DNA of 64,000 nucleotides from Burkholderia sp. Ax-1724 (GCF_011752995.1 NZ_VWWL01000013.1:62001-126000); one strand, 5' to 3'; positions 51,205-62,404 are shown, counted from the first letter of the stretch. Program-made: numbers and translations. Notes: generated by a model not told the origin, from the letters alone.

Positions 51205-53244
51205 ATGTCTTACCCCCACCTGCTCGCCGAACTCGACCTGGGCTTCACGCGCCTGCGCAATCGCGTCGTGATGGGTTCGATGCATACCGGCATGGAAGAC
51301 CGCTTCTGGCATTACCCGCAACTCGCCGCGTATTTCCGCGAGCGCGCCAAAGGCGGCGTCGGGCTCATCATCACGGGCGGCATTTCGCCGAATCGCGAGG
51401 GCTGGCTGCTGCCGTTCGGCAGCACGCTCAACTCGGTATTCGATCTGCGCAATCATCGGCTCGTGACCGAGGCCGTGCATGCCGAGGGCGGCAAGATCGC
51501 GCTGCAGATCCTGCACGCGGGCCGCTATGGCTACCAGCCGTTCGTGGTCTCGGCGTCCGCGCTGAAGTCGCCGATCTCGAAGTTCAAGCCGCGCGCGCTC
51601 AGCCTCGCCGGCATCGCGAAGACCGTGCGCGATTACGCGCGCTGCGCACGGCTCGCGCAACGCGCGGGCTACGACGGCATCGAGATCATGGGCAGCGAAG
51701 GCTATCTGCTGAACCAGTTCCTCTGCCCGCGCACGAACCGGCGTACCGACCGGTACGGCGGTAGCATCGAGAACCGCATACGGCTCGCGCGCGAGATCGT
51801 CGAACGCGTGCGCGCGGTGTGCGGCGAGCGCTTTATCGTCGTGTACCGGCTGTCGCTGATCGATCTCGTCGAAGGCGGCAATACGTGGGACGAAACCGTG
51901 CAGGTCGCGCGGGCGCTCGAAGCGGCCGGCGTGACGATCTTCAATACCGGTATCGGCTGGCACGAGGCACGCGTGCCGACCATCGTGACCTCGGTGCCGC
52001 GCGCGGCCTTCGCCTCGCTCTCCGCGCGCCTGAAGGCCGCCGTCAACGTGCCGGTGATCGCGTCGAACCGCATCAATACGCCCGAGGTCGCCGAGACGCT
52101 GCTGGCCGACGGCTCGGCCGATCTGGTGTCGATGGCGCGGCCGCTGCTCGCCGACCCCGAGTTCGTGCTGAAGACTGCCGAAAACCGCGCGCACGAAATC
52201 AATGTCTGCATCGCCTGCAATCAGGCCTGCCTCGATCACACGTTCAGGAATCAGCGCGCGAGCTGTCTCGTGAATCCGCGCGCGGGACGCGAAACCGAAC
52301 TGCTCTACCGGCCGCTCGCAAGTCCGCAGACCGCGCGTTCGATCGCGGTGGTCGGCGCGGGGCCGGCCGGTTTGTCGGCGGCGACGGTGGCGGCTTCGCG
52401 CGGCCATCGCGTGACGCTGTTCGAAGCGAGCGACAGGCTCGGCGGCCAGTTCAACCTCGCGATGCGCGTGCCGGGCAAGGAAGAGTTCAGCGAGACGATC
52501 CGCTATTTCCAGAGCCAGTTGCAGCGGCATCGCGTCGACGTGCGGCTCGGCACGCGCGCCGATGCCGCGCTGCTCGCCGCCGGCGCTTACGACGACGTGG
52601 TCGTCGCGACCGGCATCGTGCCGCGGCGGCCGTCGATCGCCGGCATCGACGGGCCCAATGTGCTGTCCTACGTGGACGTGCTGCGCGGGGCGCCGGTCGG
52701 CGCGCGCGTCGCGGTGATCGGCGCGGGCGGCATCGGCTTCGACGTCAGCGAATTCCTGCTGCATCGCGCGGGCGAGCCCTTGCCGATACCGCGCGATGCG
52801 TGGCTCGACGAATGGGGCGTCGATCTCGCGGTGCGCGAGCGCGGCGGGCTCAAGCCGCCGTCCGCGCCACAACCGGCGCGGCAGATCTGGCTGCTACAGC
52901 GCAAGGCCGGCAAGCTCGGCGCAGGACTCGGCAAGACCTCGGGCTGGGTGCATCGCGCGACGCTCGCCAGAAACGGCGTGCAGATGCTCGACGGCGTCGA
53001 GTATCGCGAGATCGGCGCGCGCGGTCTGAAGATCGCGCGCGCGGGTGCCGACGAGTGGCTCGAGGTCGAGACGATTGTCGTGTGCGCGGGGCAGGAATCG
53101 TTGCGCGAGTTGCTGCCGTCGACGCCCGGCGGCACGAGCGACGGTAGGCCGCGTTATCACGTGATTGGCGGCGCGAAGCTCGCGACCGAGCTCGATGCGA
53201 AACGCGCGATCCGCGAGGGTGCGGAACTGGCGGCGCGGCTTTGA
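51205..53244 (+). CDS. 2,4-dienoyl-CoA reductase/NADH:flavin oxidoreductase family
   Basis: A 679-residue FadH-type flavoprotein. The N-terminal OYE-like barrel (FTRLRNRVVMGSMHTGMED, then GGISPNREG and a QILHAGRYG motif) occupies about residues 1-360. A [4Fe-4S] cysteine cluster region (CIACNQACLDHTF with CLVNPRAGRE) follows, then an FAD/NAD-binding module (AVVGAGPAGLSAATVAASRG, VAVIGAGGIGFDVSEF). Domain order and length match 2,4-dienoyl-CoA reductase, needed for unsaturated fatty-acid beta-oxidation, though related enzymes reduce other enoates. ATG at 51205. It has its own upstream region after the terminator. Confidence 0.94.
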   Translation: MSYPHLLAELDLGFTRLRNRVVMGSMHTGMEDRFWHYPQLAAYFRERAKGGVGLIITGGISPNREGWLLPFGSTLNSVFDLRNHRLVTEAVHAEGGKIALQILHAGRYGYQPFVVSASALKSPISKFKPRALSLAGIAKTVRDYARCARLAQRAGYDGIEIMGSEGYLLNQFLCPRTNRRTDRYGGSIENRIRLAREIVERVRAVCGERFIVVYRLSLIDLVEGGNTWDETVQVARALEAAGVTIFNTGIGWHEARVPTIVTSVPRAAFASLSARLKAAVNVPVIASNRINTPEVAETLLADGSADLVSMARPLLADPEFVLKTAENRAHEINVCIACNQACLDHTFRNQRASCLVNPRAGRETELLYRPLASPQTARSIAVVGAGPAGLSAATVAASRGHRVTLFEASDRLGGQFNLAMRVPGKEEFSETIRYFQSQLQRHRVDVRLGTRADAALLAAGAYDDVVVATGIVPRRPSIAGIDGPNVLSYVDVLRGAPVGARVAVIGAGGIGFDVSEFLLHRAGEPLPIPRDAWLDEWGVDLAVRERGGLKPPSAPQPARQIWLLQRKAGKLGAGLGKTSGWVHRATLARNGVQMLDGVEYREIGARGLKIARAGADEWLEVETIVVCAGQESLRELLPSTPGGTSDGRPRYHVIGGAKLATELDAKRAIREGAELAARL

Positions 53245-53477
53245 GGGTGGTGAGGCAACTCGAAGGCCGAGGGGCGTATGGCGATCGGGTGTGCTGTGCG
53301 CCACCGCTGACTCTACGGTCAGACCCGCGGTCATCCCCCGCGGTCGTACCCCACCACCGTGCTCCACCGCCCTATGCTCCCCACCCGCAACGCACGCCAC
53401 ACGCAAAGACATGCGCGGCGCATTGCACGGAATTTACGTCAAGCACGCTCGCGTGAACGTGAATCCCGTCCCACACC

Positions 53478-54407
53478 TCACGCGCGCCCCTTCTTCCGGT
53501 AATCGAACCAGAACGACAAGCCGACGCTCACGAGAATCACGATCGTCGCGACCACCGTGTAGCGCGTGACCGGCTCGCCAAGCAGCAACGCACCGAGCGC
53601 GACCGCCACGACCGGATTCACGTACATGCAGCTGCTTGCGATGATCGGGCTCGTATGGCGAATCAGGAAACCGTACGCGACGTACGCGGCCATCGTGCCG
53701 ATCAGCATCAGATAGAGAAACGCGAGCAGCGGCAGCACATGCAGTTCGAGCATGCGCTCGCCCGAGATCCACGCGACCAGCGTCGAAACCGCGCCGCCGA
53801 GGCCGATCTGCAGCGCGGTCGAGAGAAACAGGTCCGAGGGCAGCTTCAGTTGCCCGGCCAGATGCGCGCCGCCGGCCCAGAACAGTGCGCCGCACAGAAT
53901 CGCGAGACTGCCGCCGGCCGAACCAGGCGTGGTGTCGCCGTGGCTCAGAATCGCAATGCCGACGAGCCCGAGCGCAACCGCGAACCATTCGCCGCGGCCG
54001 ATCTTGCGGCCCGCGAGCGCCGCGATCACGCTCGCGAAGAGCGGCACGGTGGCGACCATCACAGCCGCGGTGCCGGTGCCGACGGTGCGCATCCCGTAGG
54101 CGAGCATGCCGCTCGACAAACCGACGAGCATCGTGCCGACGAGCCCGGCGTTGCGGATTTCAGCGAAGCTCGGCGGAATCGGCTTGCGGCGCACCGCGAG
54201 CACGAACAGGCCGAGGCCGGCGAACAGGTTGCGCAAGCCGGAGAGCAGGAGCGGCGGAAACGAGCCGAGCGAGACGTGCACGGCGAGGTAGGTCGAGCCC
54301 CACACGAGATAGACGACGGCGAGTGCGAGCGCGATCTGGCCATTGTGCGAGCGCGGCGCACGGATCGGCCAGTGACGCGGAGAAAAAACGGAACGGGGCG
54401 ACGACAT
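53478..54407 (-). CDS. DMT/EamA-family transporter
   Basis: A 309-residue, ten-helix drug/metabolite transporter with two EamA repeats: VYLVWGSTYLAVHVSLGSFPPLLLSGLRN at about 32-60 and SLAILCGALFWAGGAHLAGQL at about 170-190. It probably exports a small metabolite or amino acid. The ATG at 54407 is chosen; its ribosome site is weak, and an in-frame start further in cannot be excluded. Upstream 327 bp hold nothing I can support. Confidence 0.9.
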   Translation of the reverse strand: MSSPRSVFSPRHWPIRAPRSHNGQIALALAVVYLVWGSTYLAVHVSLGSFPPLLLSGLRNLFAGLGLFVLAVRRKPIPPSFAEIRNAGLVGTMLVGLSSGMLAYGMRTVGTGTAAVMVATVPLFASVIAALAGRKIGRGEWFAVALGLVGIAILSHGDTTPGSAGGSLAILCGALFWAGGAHLAGQLKLPSDLFLSTALQIGLGGAVSTLVAWISGERMLELHVLPLLAFLYLMLIGTMAAYVAYGFLIRHTSPIIASSCMYVNPVVAVALGALLLGEPVTRYTVVATIVILVSVGLSFWFDYRKKGRA

Positions 54408-54734
54408 GCGTTCAGCCCGCCTGCATCGTCGAGCGTATCCACGGGAAAAGCCTCGCGCCTGCGCTGCCCTCCCTCGTGCGGGACGGCGGACGCCGCATCG
54501 GCGATGCGGTCTGACGGGCGAAGCTGGCGGACATGTCGATGGAGCGAAAAAGCGATGCGGATGGCCCTCGCGGCCCGTGGGCCGATAGCGCCAATGTGCC
54601 CAATGGGGCCGCGATCCGCGGCGACGCTGCAAGCGCCGCGGCCGGCACGCGCCGAATGCGGCGCGCACCGCATTATGCAGTAAGCGCACACTGCATCGCT
54701 CGGGAGAATCGTAACTTTTTGGCATCGTTACAAC
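54408..54734. other. Gene-free stretch between the DMT transporter and the MXKDX terminator
   Basis: All open frames here are short and GC-driven; I see no gene or clear site. It should include the DMT gene promoter. Confidence 0.5.
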
Positions 54735-54765
54735 AGAAAAAAGCCGGGCGCATCAACCCGGCTTT
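54735..54765 (-). terminator. Rho-independent terminator of the MXKDX-repeat gene
   Basis: A nine-pair stem AAAGCCGGG/CCCGGCTTT followed on the minus strand by TTTTTCTG. It lies 85 bp after the stop of the MXKDX-repeat gene and is oriented to end its transcript. Confidence 0.85.
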
Positions 54766-54849
54766 CTTGCTGCTTTTTTGGCTGCTTTTTACCGGCTTTT
54801 TTGCCTGCCGCGCCGGGACCGCCAGCACGGGTCAGGCGCGCCCGGGACC

Positions 54850-55098
54850 TCAGTTGGCCATCGCGCCCGACGCCTCGTGCTTCATGCCCATCGCACCGCC
54901 ATCCTTCTTCATTGCGTCGTGTTTCATGGCGTCTTTTTTCATGCTGTCCTTCGACATGCTGTCTTTGGACATCGAATCTTTCGACATCGCGTCCTTCGAC
55001 ATCGAATCGTGGGACATCGCCCCGCTCGCCTGAGCGAAGGCGGCGCCGCTGCCAGCCAGCATGGCGAGCGTGATCGTTGCGATTACGAACTTTTTCAT
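54850..55098 (-). CDS. Pentapeptide MXKDX repeat protein, secreted
   Basis: An 82-residue precursor. The signal peptide (about 22 residues) is followed by nine tandem pentads of form M-S/K-K/H-D-S/A and a Gly/Met/His tail. This is the MXKDX-repeat family found in Burkholderia and relatives; function is unknown, though the Met/His-rich composition is suggestive of metal contact. ATG at 55098 with GGAG upstream. A strong terminator follows. Confidence 0.92.
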   Translation of the reverse strand: MKKFVIATITLAMLAGSGAAFAQASGAMSHDSMSKDAMSKDSMSKDSMSKDSMKKDAMKHDAMKKDGGAMGMKHEASGAMAN

Positions 55099-55184
55099 GG
55101 GATAACTCCGTTTGTCAGTGGGTGGGGGTAAATCAAGCGAAACCGGCGCGGGCCGGCGTATTTCCGAAGCCGCCGACGCGTGCG

Positions 55185-55976
55185 TCAGGAGCCTCCGAAC
55201 CAGTTGTAGCCCTGGTCGACCCAGTAGCCGCCAGGGTAGGTGTTGGTGACGAACATCTCGACGATGTGTTTCGGATTCTTGTAGCCGAGCTTGGTCGGCA
55301 TGCGCAGCTTCATCGGGTAGCCGTACTTCGCAGGCAGTTGCTCGCCGTCGTACGAGAACGTCAGCAGCGTTTGCGGATGCAGCGCGGTCGCCATGTCGAT
55401 GCTTTCGTAGTAGTCGTCCGCGCATTTGAAGCCGACGTATTTCGCGCTCGTATCCGCGCCGATGCGCCGCAGAAAATCGCCGAACGGCGTGCCGCCCCAG
55501 CGGCCGATCGCGCTCCATCCTTCCACGCAGATATGCCGCGTGATCTGCTCGGCATGCGGCAACGCATACAGCTCGGGCAGGGTCCAGACGCGCTGGCCGG
55601 TGACGAGGCCGCTCACCTTGAGGCGGTAGTCGGCGCCGTCCACGTGCGGCACGTCGTCGATGCCGTAGAACGCGTTGAACGGAAACGGCCGCGTGATCTG
55701 CGCCTCGGTGTAGGTCGGCGCGAGTTGCCGCGGATCGAACAGCGCGGCCTGCGCGCGGTCGTTCAGGCGCGAGACGGCGGTGAGGAAGCGGTTGACCGAG
55801 GCGTCGTCGGTCAGCGAGCAGCCGGTCAGCATCGACAAACCGCCGAGCGTCAGCAACTGCTTGCCGAACAGACGCCGCGACGGCATCGCGAGCTCGCGCT
55901 TCGCATCGAGCAGGATCGAGGCGCGGTCCAGCCGCTGGAGGCCGCGTTGCGTGGATCGATCATCGGGCTTGGTCAT
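55185..55976 (-). CDS. Exported sulfite-oxidase-family molybdopterin protein (MsrP-like)
   Basis: About 263 residues. A twin-arginine-type motif SRRLFGK precedes a hydrophobic stretch and a lipobox-like LTGC, so export via Tat, possibly as a lipoprotein, is likely. The catalytic domain has DYRLKVSGLV and RHICVEGWSAIGRWGG, in which the cysteine is the expected Mo ligand, and MPTKLGYKNPKHI near the end. The downstream cytochrome b561-type gene on the same strand is the probable membrane electron partner. The open frame extends further upstream, but ATG 55976 places the Tat motif correctly. Confidence 0.9.
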   Translation of the reverse strand: MTKPDDRSTQRGLQRLDRASILLDAKRELAMPSRRLFGKQLLTLGGLSMLTGCSLTDDASVNRFLTAVSRLNDRAQAALFDPRQLAPTYTEAQITRPFPFNAFYGIDDVPHVDGADYRLKVSGLVTGQRVWTLPELYALPHAEQITRHICVEGWSAIGRWGGTPFGDFLRRIGADTSAKYVGFKCADDYYESIDMATALHPQTLLTFSYDGEQLPAKYGYPMKLRMPTKLGYKNPKHIVEMFVTNTYPGGYWVDQGYNWFGGS

Positions 55977-56012
55977 GATTCGCCATCCGTAACGTTGTGC
56001 ATGCTGTGGTTC

Positions 56013-56057
56013 GGGTGTGTCGGGTGTGTCGGGTGTGTCGGGTGTGTCGGGTGTGTC
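56013..56057. repeat. 9-bp tandem repeat, five units
   Basis: Five perfect copies of GGGTGTGTC lie in the 118-bp gap between the cytochrome b gene and the molybdopterin protein gene. Read on the minus strand, they fall between a stop and the next start, so copy-number change would alter spacing, not protein. This is a candidate phase-variable spacer. Confidence 0.93.
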
Positions 56058-56094
56058 ATTGCGGGTTGTCCGGGAGCCTGCGCTTGCATGCGGC

Positions 56095-56736
56095 TCAGCG
56101 GCCGCGCAGCATCGCGAGCAGCGAGCGCGGCACGAGCGCCACCATCGCCAGATGCACGGCGAGGAACGCGGCCAGCAGCGACATCGCCGTGAAATGGACG
56201 ATGCGCGCGTTGTCATAGCCGCCCATCAGCTCGCGCAGCAGCGGAAACTGCACCGACTTCCAGATCGCAAGCCCCGACAGCACCAGCACGATCAGATCGA
56301 CGATCGCGAACAGATAGGCGAGCTTCTGCACCGCGTTGTAGTCGCGCAGATCGGCATGCGAGAGCCGGCCGCGCAAGGCGGCGACGAAGTCGCGCAGCAC
56401 CACGCGCGGCGTCAGCGGCAGAAACTTGCGCACGAGGCGGCCGCTCGCGAGATTCAGCGCGAGATAGACGAGTCCGTTGAACACGAGCAGCCACATCGCC
56501 GCGAAGTGCCATTGCAGCGCGCCGCCGAGCCAGCCGCCGAGCGTGATCGCGGTCGGAAAGCTGAAGGCCGGGAAAATCGGCGAGGCGTCGTAAATGCGCC
56601 AGCCCGACAGCATCATCACGATGGCCGCGAGCGCGTTGAGCCAGTGCGTGACGCGCACCCACAGCGGATGGATCGCGCGGTGCCGGTTCGGGGTCGCGGG
56701 GGGCGCGCTGTCGCGCAAGGTGTGGGGCGTGGACAT
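56095..56736 (-). CDS. Cytochrome b561-type di-haem membrane protein
   Basis: A 213-residue integral membrane protein with about four helices and haem-ligand histidines in WVRVTHWLNALAAIVMMLSGW (about residue 30), WHFAAMWLLVFN (about 78), ARIVHFTAMSLLAAFLAVHLA (about 180 and 194). It should pass quinol electrons to a periplasmic partner, here the Tat-exported molybdopterin protein encoded next. ATG at 56736 with CAGGAG upstream. The pair is functionally like MsrPQ/YedYZ but uses a different cytochrome b family. Confidence 0.9.
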   Translation of the reverse strand: MSTPHTLRDSAPPATPNRHRAIHPLWVRVTHWLNALAAIVMMLSGWRIYDASPIFPAFSFPTAITLGGWLGGALQWHFAAMWLLVFNGLVYLALNLASGRLVRKFLPLTPRVVLRDFVAALRGRLSHADLRDYNAVQKLAYLFAIVDLIVLVLSGLAIWKSVQFPLLRELMGGYDNARIVHFTAMSLLAAFLAVHLAMVALVPRSLLAMLRGR

Positions 56737-56787
56737 GGGACTCTCCTGAGGCGGATGGGGCAATCCGGAGTGGTGGCTGGATGGTGT

Positions 56788-57696
56788 TCAATGGCAGGCG
56801 GCCAGTTCGGTGGCTTGCAGCACGTCACCGGTCGCGTCGTTCTCGACGAAGGCGACCACGCCGAAGCGGTCGTTGGCGTTGGCGTTGGCGTTGGCGTTGG
56901 CGTTGGCGTTGGCGTTGGCGTTGGCGTTGGCGTTGGTGCCAGCATCGGCCGGCGCGTCCTCGATGCGGATGTCCTGCCTGATCCGCGCATGGCCCGCGAC
57001 GAGCGGTATGGGACCGAGCCACTGCCGCACGACCCGCTCGTGATGCAGCGTCGCGCCGCGGTTTTCGCCGGCGCCGACCTGCGACATCAGCGAGTTTTCG
57101 TAGACCGCGAGATAGGCGCTCAACGGACCGGCAGCGGACGCGGCCTCGCTGCGGAATCGCGCATCGACATCGAACGCGCCGGGCATGCGCGGCGTCAACG
57201 CAAGCGCGATGCTCGCCTGCGCCGGTTCGGCGACGAGCCAGTCGATGCGGCTCGCGAAGCTGTCGCGCCGCGACCAGTCGCGCAGTTCGTGACCCGCGAC
57301 GAACACTTCCGGCGTATAGACCGTGTGAGCGCCCGCGAGCTTCGTCAGCGTCTGCTGACGTTCGGTGAAGCGAGGCTGGGCAAAGCGGTCGGTCCAGCCA
57401 AGGCTGTTCCAGTAATCGACATGCAGCGCGAGCGGCACGATGCCCTGCGCGGCCGCGCCGCTTTTCCATTGACCGAGCCAGCGGTCGGCGGGCGGACAGC
57501 TATCGCAGCCTTCGCTGCTGTACAACTCGACGAGCGCCACGCGATGCGCGGGACTGTGCGCCGCGCAGGCGGCAGCGGCTGCGTAGGCGCGAGTGCTGCC
57601 GGCGCCAGCGCTGAAAAGGAAGATCGCCAGCGCGAAAACTGGCGCGAAAGATAAAACCCAATATCGAAGCGTTGAACGGCTGCGCGCGGTCGACAT
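56788..57696 (-). CDS. Secreted DUF1223 protein with polymorphic Ala-Asn repeat
   Basis: A 302-residue precursor. The signal region lies within the first 40 residues, then the DUF1223 thioredoxin-like domain (VALVELYSSEGCDSCPPADRWLG, a CxxC pair; HVDYWNSLGWTDRFAQPRFTERQ; HTVYTPEVFVAGHELRDW). Near residue 258 there are ten Ala-Asn dipeptides from a hexanucleotide array (56872-56931), followed by a short C-terminal tail. The ATG at 57696 has GGAG upstream. The fold suggests redox or metal handling in the periplasm; function unknown. Confidence 0.9.
   Translation of the reverse strand: MSTARSRSTLRYWVLSFAPVFALAIFLFSAGAGSTRAYAAAAACAAHSPAHRVALVELYSSEGCDSCPPADRWLGQWKSGAAAQGIVPLALHVDYWNSLGWTDRFAQPRFTERQQTLTKLAGAHTVYTPEVFVAGHELRDWSRRDSFASRIDWLVAEPAQASIALALTPRMPGAFDVDARFRSEAASAAGPLSAYLAVYENSLMSQVGAGENRGATLHHERVVRQWLGPIPLVAGHARIRQDIRIEDAPADAGTNANANANANANANANANANANDRFGVVAFVENDATGDVLQATELAACH
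56872..56937 (-). repeat. Hexanucleotide repeat (GTTGGC/GCCAAC), ten perfect units, coding
   Basis: Ten perfect copies of GTTGGC (plus strand) with an imperfect eleventh encode Ala-Asn dipeptides in the DUF1223 protein. The unit length keeps the frame whatever the copy number, so the protein tail is length-variable rather than on/off. Confidence 0.95.
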
Positions 57697-57805
57697 GACG
57701 TGCTCCACAAGGAATCTGCACGTTGGTCGAACCGCGCCGCCGGTTATGACAGCCTGTTTTTATTTTTTTTCGACAGCGGCTGGCAGGCGCCACGGACCTC
57801 GCGGC

Positions 57806-58255
57806 TTACTCGTAGCTGACGACCACCGTGACACGCGTGTCCACGTCGGCGCGCTGCGCCGAGAGCGACAGCACGCCGCCCAGTTGTCCCACGTCATAGC
57901 GGCCATCGCGAGCCGCGGTCACGTGCCCGCCACCGTCGACGAAACGCGCCGCCACGAGATCGCGCGAGCGTGCATCGCCGTTGACCTCGAGCGCGACATC
58001 CACGCCGCCGCCGACGCCCGGCGACGCGCCGAACGTCACCGTGCGCGCGAGCCCCTGCCCCGCCACCGCCGCCCCGCCGGCGCTCGCGACGGTGGGCACG
58101 GCATCCGCGCTGATTTCCAGCTGCGGCGCCACGACCATCCCGACGAACCGGATCACCCCGCCCGTTGCCGCCGACGCCGCCAGCGGCGCGGCCAGCAACG
58201 CCGCTACCGCCGCCTTCCTGCCGAACGCCGGCCACCGCCCTGTTTCCGCTTTCAT
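57806..58255 (-). CDS. Small secreted protein, possibly fimbrial-like
   Basis: A 149-residue precursor with a signal peptide of about 30 residues (AAVAALLAAPLAASA) and a Gly/Val-rich, beta-strand-like mature part. The mature part starts ATGGVIRFVGMVVAPQLEIS, and the end DVDTRVTVVVSYE recalls fimbrial subunit strands, but no family is certain and no chaperone/usher is nearby. ATG at 58255 with GAGGTG upstream. It lies 110 bp from the DUF1223 gene. The 320 bp on the other side contain the thiC promoter region. Confidence 0.75.
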   Translation of the reverse strand: MKAETGRWPAFGRKAAVAALLAAPLAASAATGGVIRFVGMVVAPQLEISADAVPTVASAGGAAVAGQGLARTVTFGASPGVGGGVDVALEVNGDARSRDLVAARFVDGGGHVTAARDGRYDVGQLGGVLSLSAQRADVDTRVTVVVSYE

Positions 58256-58575
58256 GCACACCTCGCTTTTTTGTCAATCGGCGCGAGTCGCCTCGCGCCA
58301 TTCGCACGCCGCCCCGCGCGAATCGCCGCGCCGGACAGCCGCCTTGCCGCACCTGGCTGGACGGCAATGGGTCGACCCGCTTGAACGGAGCTTGAACGGC
58401 GTTTTAACGGCGCTTTTCGAGATAAGCCGCGGGCGTTTTTTCGCTGTCGGCCATCGCTGTTCAATACGGTGTCAGAACAAGAATAGGATATGTCTGATTG
58501 CAACCCAATCCCTCGCTTGATCTATCTGGATGGGTTGCCAAACAGCGGGCGGCCGGTGTATCGTGTGCGCTGCTA

Positions 58576-58676
58576 ACGCGGGGGTCCTGCGTCGCACGGT
58601 GTCTGGAGGTCCGTGCCACGTGGGTGAGAAATACCCTTTGAACCTGATCTGGATAATGCCAGCGCAGGGAAGCGTA
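58576..58676 (+). ncRNA. TPP riboswitch (THI element)
   Basis: The conserved thi-box segments are present in order: a GGGGGTCCTG-type 5' stem, TGGGTGAGAAATACCC, TTTGAACCTGATCTGGATAATGCC and AGCGCAGGGAAGC. It lies 106 bp upstream of thiC and should repress it when thiamine pyrophosphate is bound. Confidence 0.95.
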
Positions 58677-58781
58677 CGGATCTCGCACTCCAGCTGCACC
58701 GCCTCATCTCTCGCGATTTCCGACCTCTTCCGTCTCGGTCTCCTGCTTAGCCGCCCCACATTGCTTAGCATGGAGATTTGC

Positions 58782-60713
<1,932 letters not shown>

Positions 60714-60791
60714 GCGGTTCCGCTCGCGGCACATTGTGTTTCGTGTTTCGTGTCGCTGGACTGAACGCGTCGCTTGGCAAGCGCAGCATCG

Positions 60792-60818
60792 AAGCCCGCC
60801 TGAATGGCGGGCTTTTTT
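60792..60818 (+). terminator. Rho-independent terminator after thiC
   Basis: A nine-pair stem AAGCCCGCC/GGCGGGCTT with a TGAAT loop and a run of T, 79 bp after the thiC stop. Confidence 0.93.
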
Positions 60819-61024
60819 CGTTGCGTCTGCCGGAAGAGCGGGCACGCCCCGTGCTGAATCGGTATGCAGAAGGAAAACATCCGCTGACGAAAGCGGCGCG
60901 TCGCCGCCAGGCTCGCACAACCGGCGCCGACGCGCGCGGCCGCGATCGGAAGCAAGGACAGGGAGAGCCCCACTGCCACGAACCGGTTCAACGAACAGGT
61001 CCAACGAATCCCGGAGTCTGCATC

Positions 61025-61237
61025 ATGAAAACGATCCATCGCATCGGCTCGCTTGCCGCTATTGCAACCGTCGTCGCCAGTCTCGCGGCTTGCGGCGGCA
61101 TGTCTGCGCGTACGCGCGATACGGCGATCGGCGCGGGCGTCGGCGGTGCAGCCGGCGCCGTGATCGGCGGCAGCGGCTTGTCGACGCTCGGCGGCGCGGC
61201 GGTGGGTGGGGTGATCGGCAATCAGATCGGCAGGTGA
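61025..61237 (+). CDS. Small glycine-zipper lipoprotein (OsmB-like)
   Basis: A 70-residue protein. The signal and lipobox-like LAACG are followed by SARTRDTAIGAGVGGAAGAVIGG and ending GGAAVGGVIGNQIGR, a glycine-zipper of the OsmB/SlyB type. It is likely an outer-membrane-associated stress lipoprotein. ATG at 61025 with GGAG upstream. Function beyond membrane association is not known. Confidence 0.9.
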   Translation: MKTIHRIGSLAAIATVVASLAACGGMSARTRDTAIGAGVGGAAGAVIGGSGLSTLGGAAVGGVIGNQIGR

Positions 61238-61468
61238 TCCGCCCGATAGCATCCGATAGTACTCGATAGCACCCGGCGATTCGTACAGGATACCGAATTA
61301 TCTTCGGGCGCCTGCGACAGCAACGGAAACCTCAGCGCTTGCCTCGGGCAGACGCTGAAATGAACTGAAATACGCCGTTACGGTTTTGCCACAGCGCTTC
61401 CATCGCAAAAGCGTAAGCTCCTCTGAATGACGCCGCGCATGGCGGCGTCGGTCATCGAGGAGCGTGTC

Positions 61469-61933
61469 ATGAAGCCTTGCGTCGTCAACACCATTCGCTC
61501 GGCACGTCCGTGGCCGCCGCGCGAATCTGCACCGTCCATCCGTACCCTCTCGCCTCTCCCGCGTCGCGTCGCCATGCTCGGCGGCGCGGCCATCGCGCTC
61601 GCCTTGTCGGGCTGCTATTACCCGGCCGGCTACTATCCGGGCGGGTACTACTCGTCGTACTACGCCACGCCGGCCACGGCCCAGCAGGGCGTGCCGGACG
61701 ATCCGTCGAATCCGTCCTCGGCCCAGCAGCAGACACAGCCGGCACAGCCGCAAACGGCACCGCAGAATTCGTCGCCGGGTTACGCCGTCGCCGCGCCGCC
61801 GCCCGTTTATGTCGCGCCTTATCCCGCGTACTATCCGCCGCCTGTTTATCCGTACCCGGCCTATTACGGGCCGTCGATTGCGATCGGCGTCGGCGGATAT
61901 TGGGGCGGCGGGTGGGGACGGCACTGGCATTGA
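61469..61933 (+). CDS. Pro/Tyr-rich lipoprotein
   Basis: A 154-residue protein with a long N-terminus (about 35 residues) before the hydrophobic stretch VAMLGGAAIALALSGC, whose lipobox cysteine follows. The mature part is rich in Tyr-Pro-Gly (CYYPAGYYPGGYY, PPPVYVAPYPAYYPPPVYPYPAYYG). Such low-complexity lipoproteins are common in Burkholderia; function unknown. The ATG at 61469 with GAGGAG is chosen; an internal start near codon 43 of the frame would give a more typical signal peptide. Confidence 0.82.
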   Translation: MKPCVVNTIRSARPWPPRESAPSIRTLSPLPRRVAMLGGAAIALALSGCYYPAGYYPGGYYSSYYATPATAQQGVPDDPSNPSSAQQQTQPAQPQTAPQNSSPGYAVAAPPPVYVAPYPAYYPPPVYPYPAYYGPSIAIGVGGYWGGGWGRHWH

Positions 61934-62404
61934 AGCAGTTTGGAACGCCGGGCCATGTCAGGCGCCCGGCTCCCAACCATTGAGCAGGCGCGTGGACGCG
62001 ATCCGCCGTCCATGCGTCAGTCGCCCACGCCCCCGCCGCTTTTCATGCGCTGCCGACGCGGCGTACTGTGCGCGCCAAGCGCGCTTTCGCTCATGCGCCC
62101 TCGCCCGGAAGGCGCCTTCCTTCACGCTCTGCCTCGCGCGCCCATCGAGCGCGATTCATCTTCTCCCCCGGCGCCCGACATGCGCCATGCGTGAGCCATC
62201 GCACCACGCCATTCCGAACGCCCGTACTTTCCCGGCTTGACGCGGCCGCGCAGCGCTCTATTCTTGGGGAAGCCACATGCAGCACCCGCTTAAATCAGGC
62301 GATGCCCGGTACGCCCGTTTCACCGGGGTGCATCTACCTGCTACCGCGACGCGCCCGTCACGCGCAGTCCACGCGTCGATCCCAACAACAACGAAGGAGA
62401 CGTG
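61934..62404. other. Gene-free stretch upstream of the lactate permease gene
   Basis: These 471 bp contain only short composition-driven frames. The lactate permease promoter should be here; I see no recognisable operator. Confidence 0.5.

Noticed and set aside
54533..55033. Plus-strand frame rich in Phe/Met/Asp opposite the MXKDX gene
   Set aside because: Its C-terminal repeats are the mirror of the MXKDX pentads on the other strand, and the minus gene has signal peptide, ribosome site and terminator.
56013..56057. CRISPR-like array
   Set aside because: Units are 9 bp with no spacers, and no cas gene is in the window; it is a simple tandem repeat.
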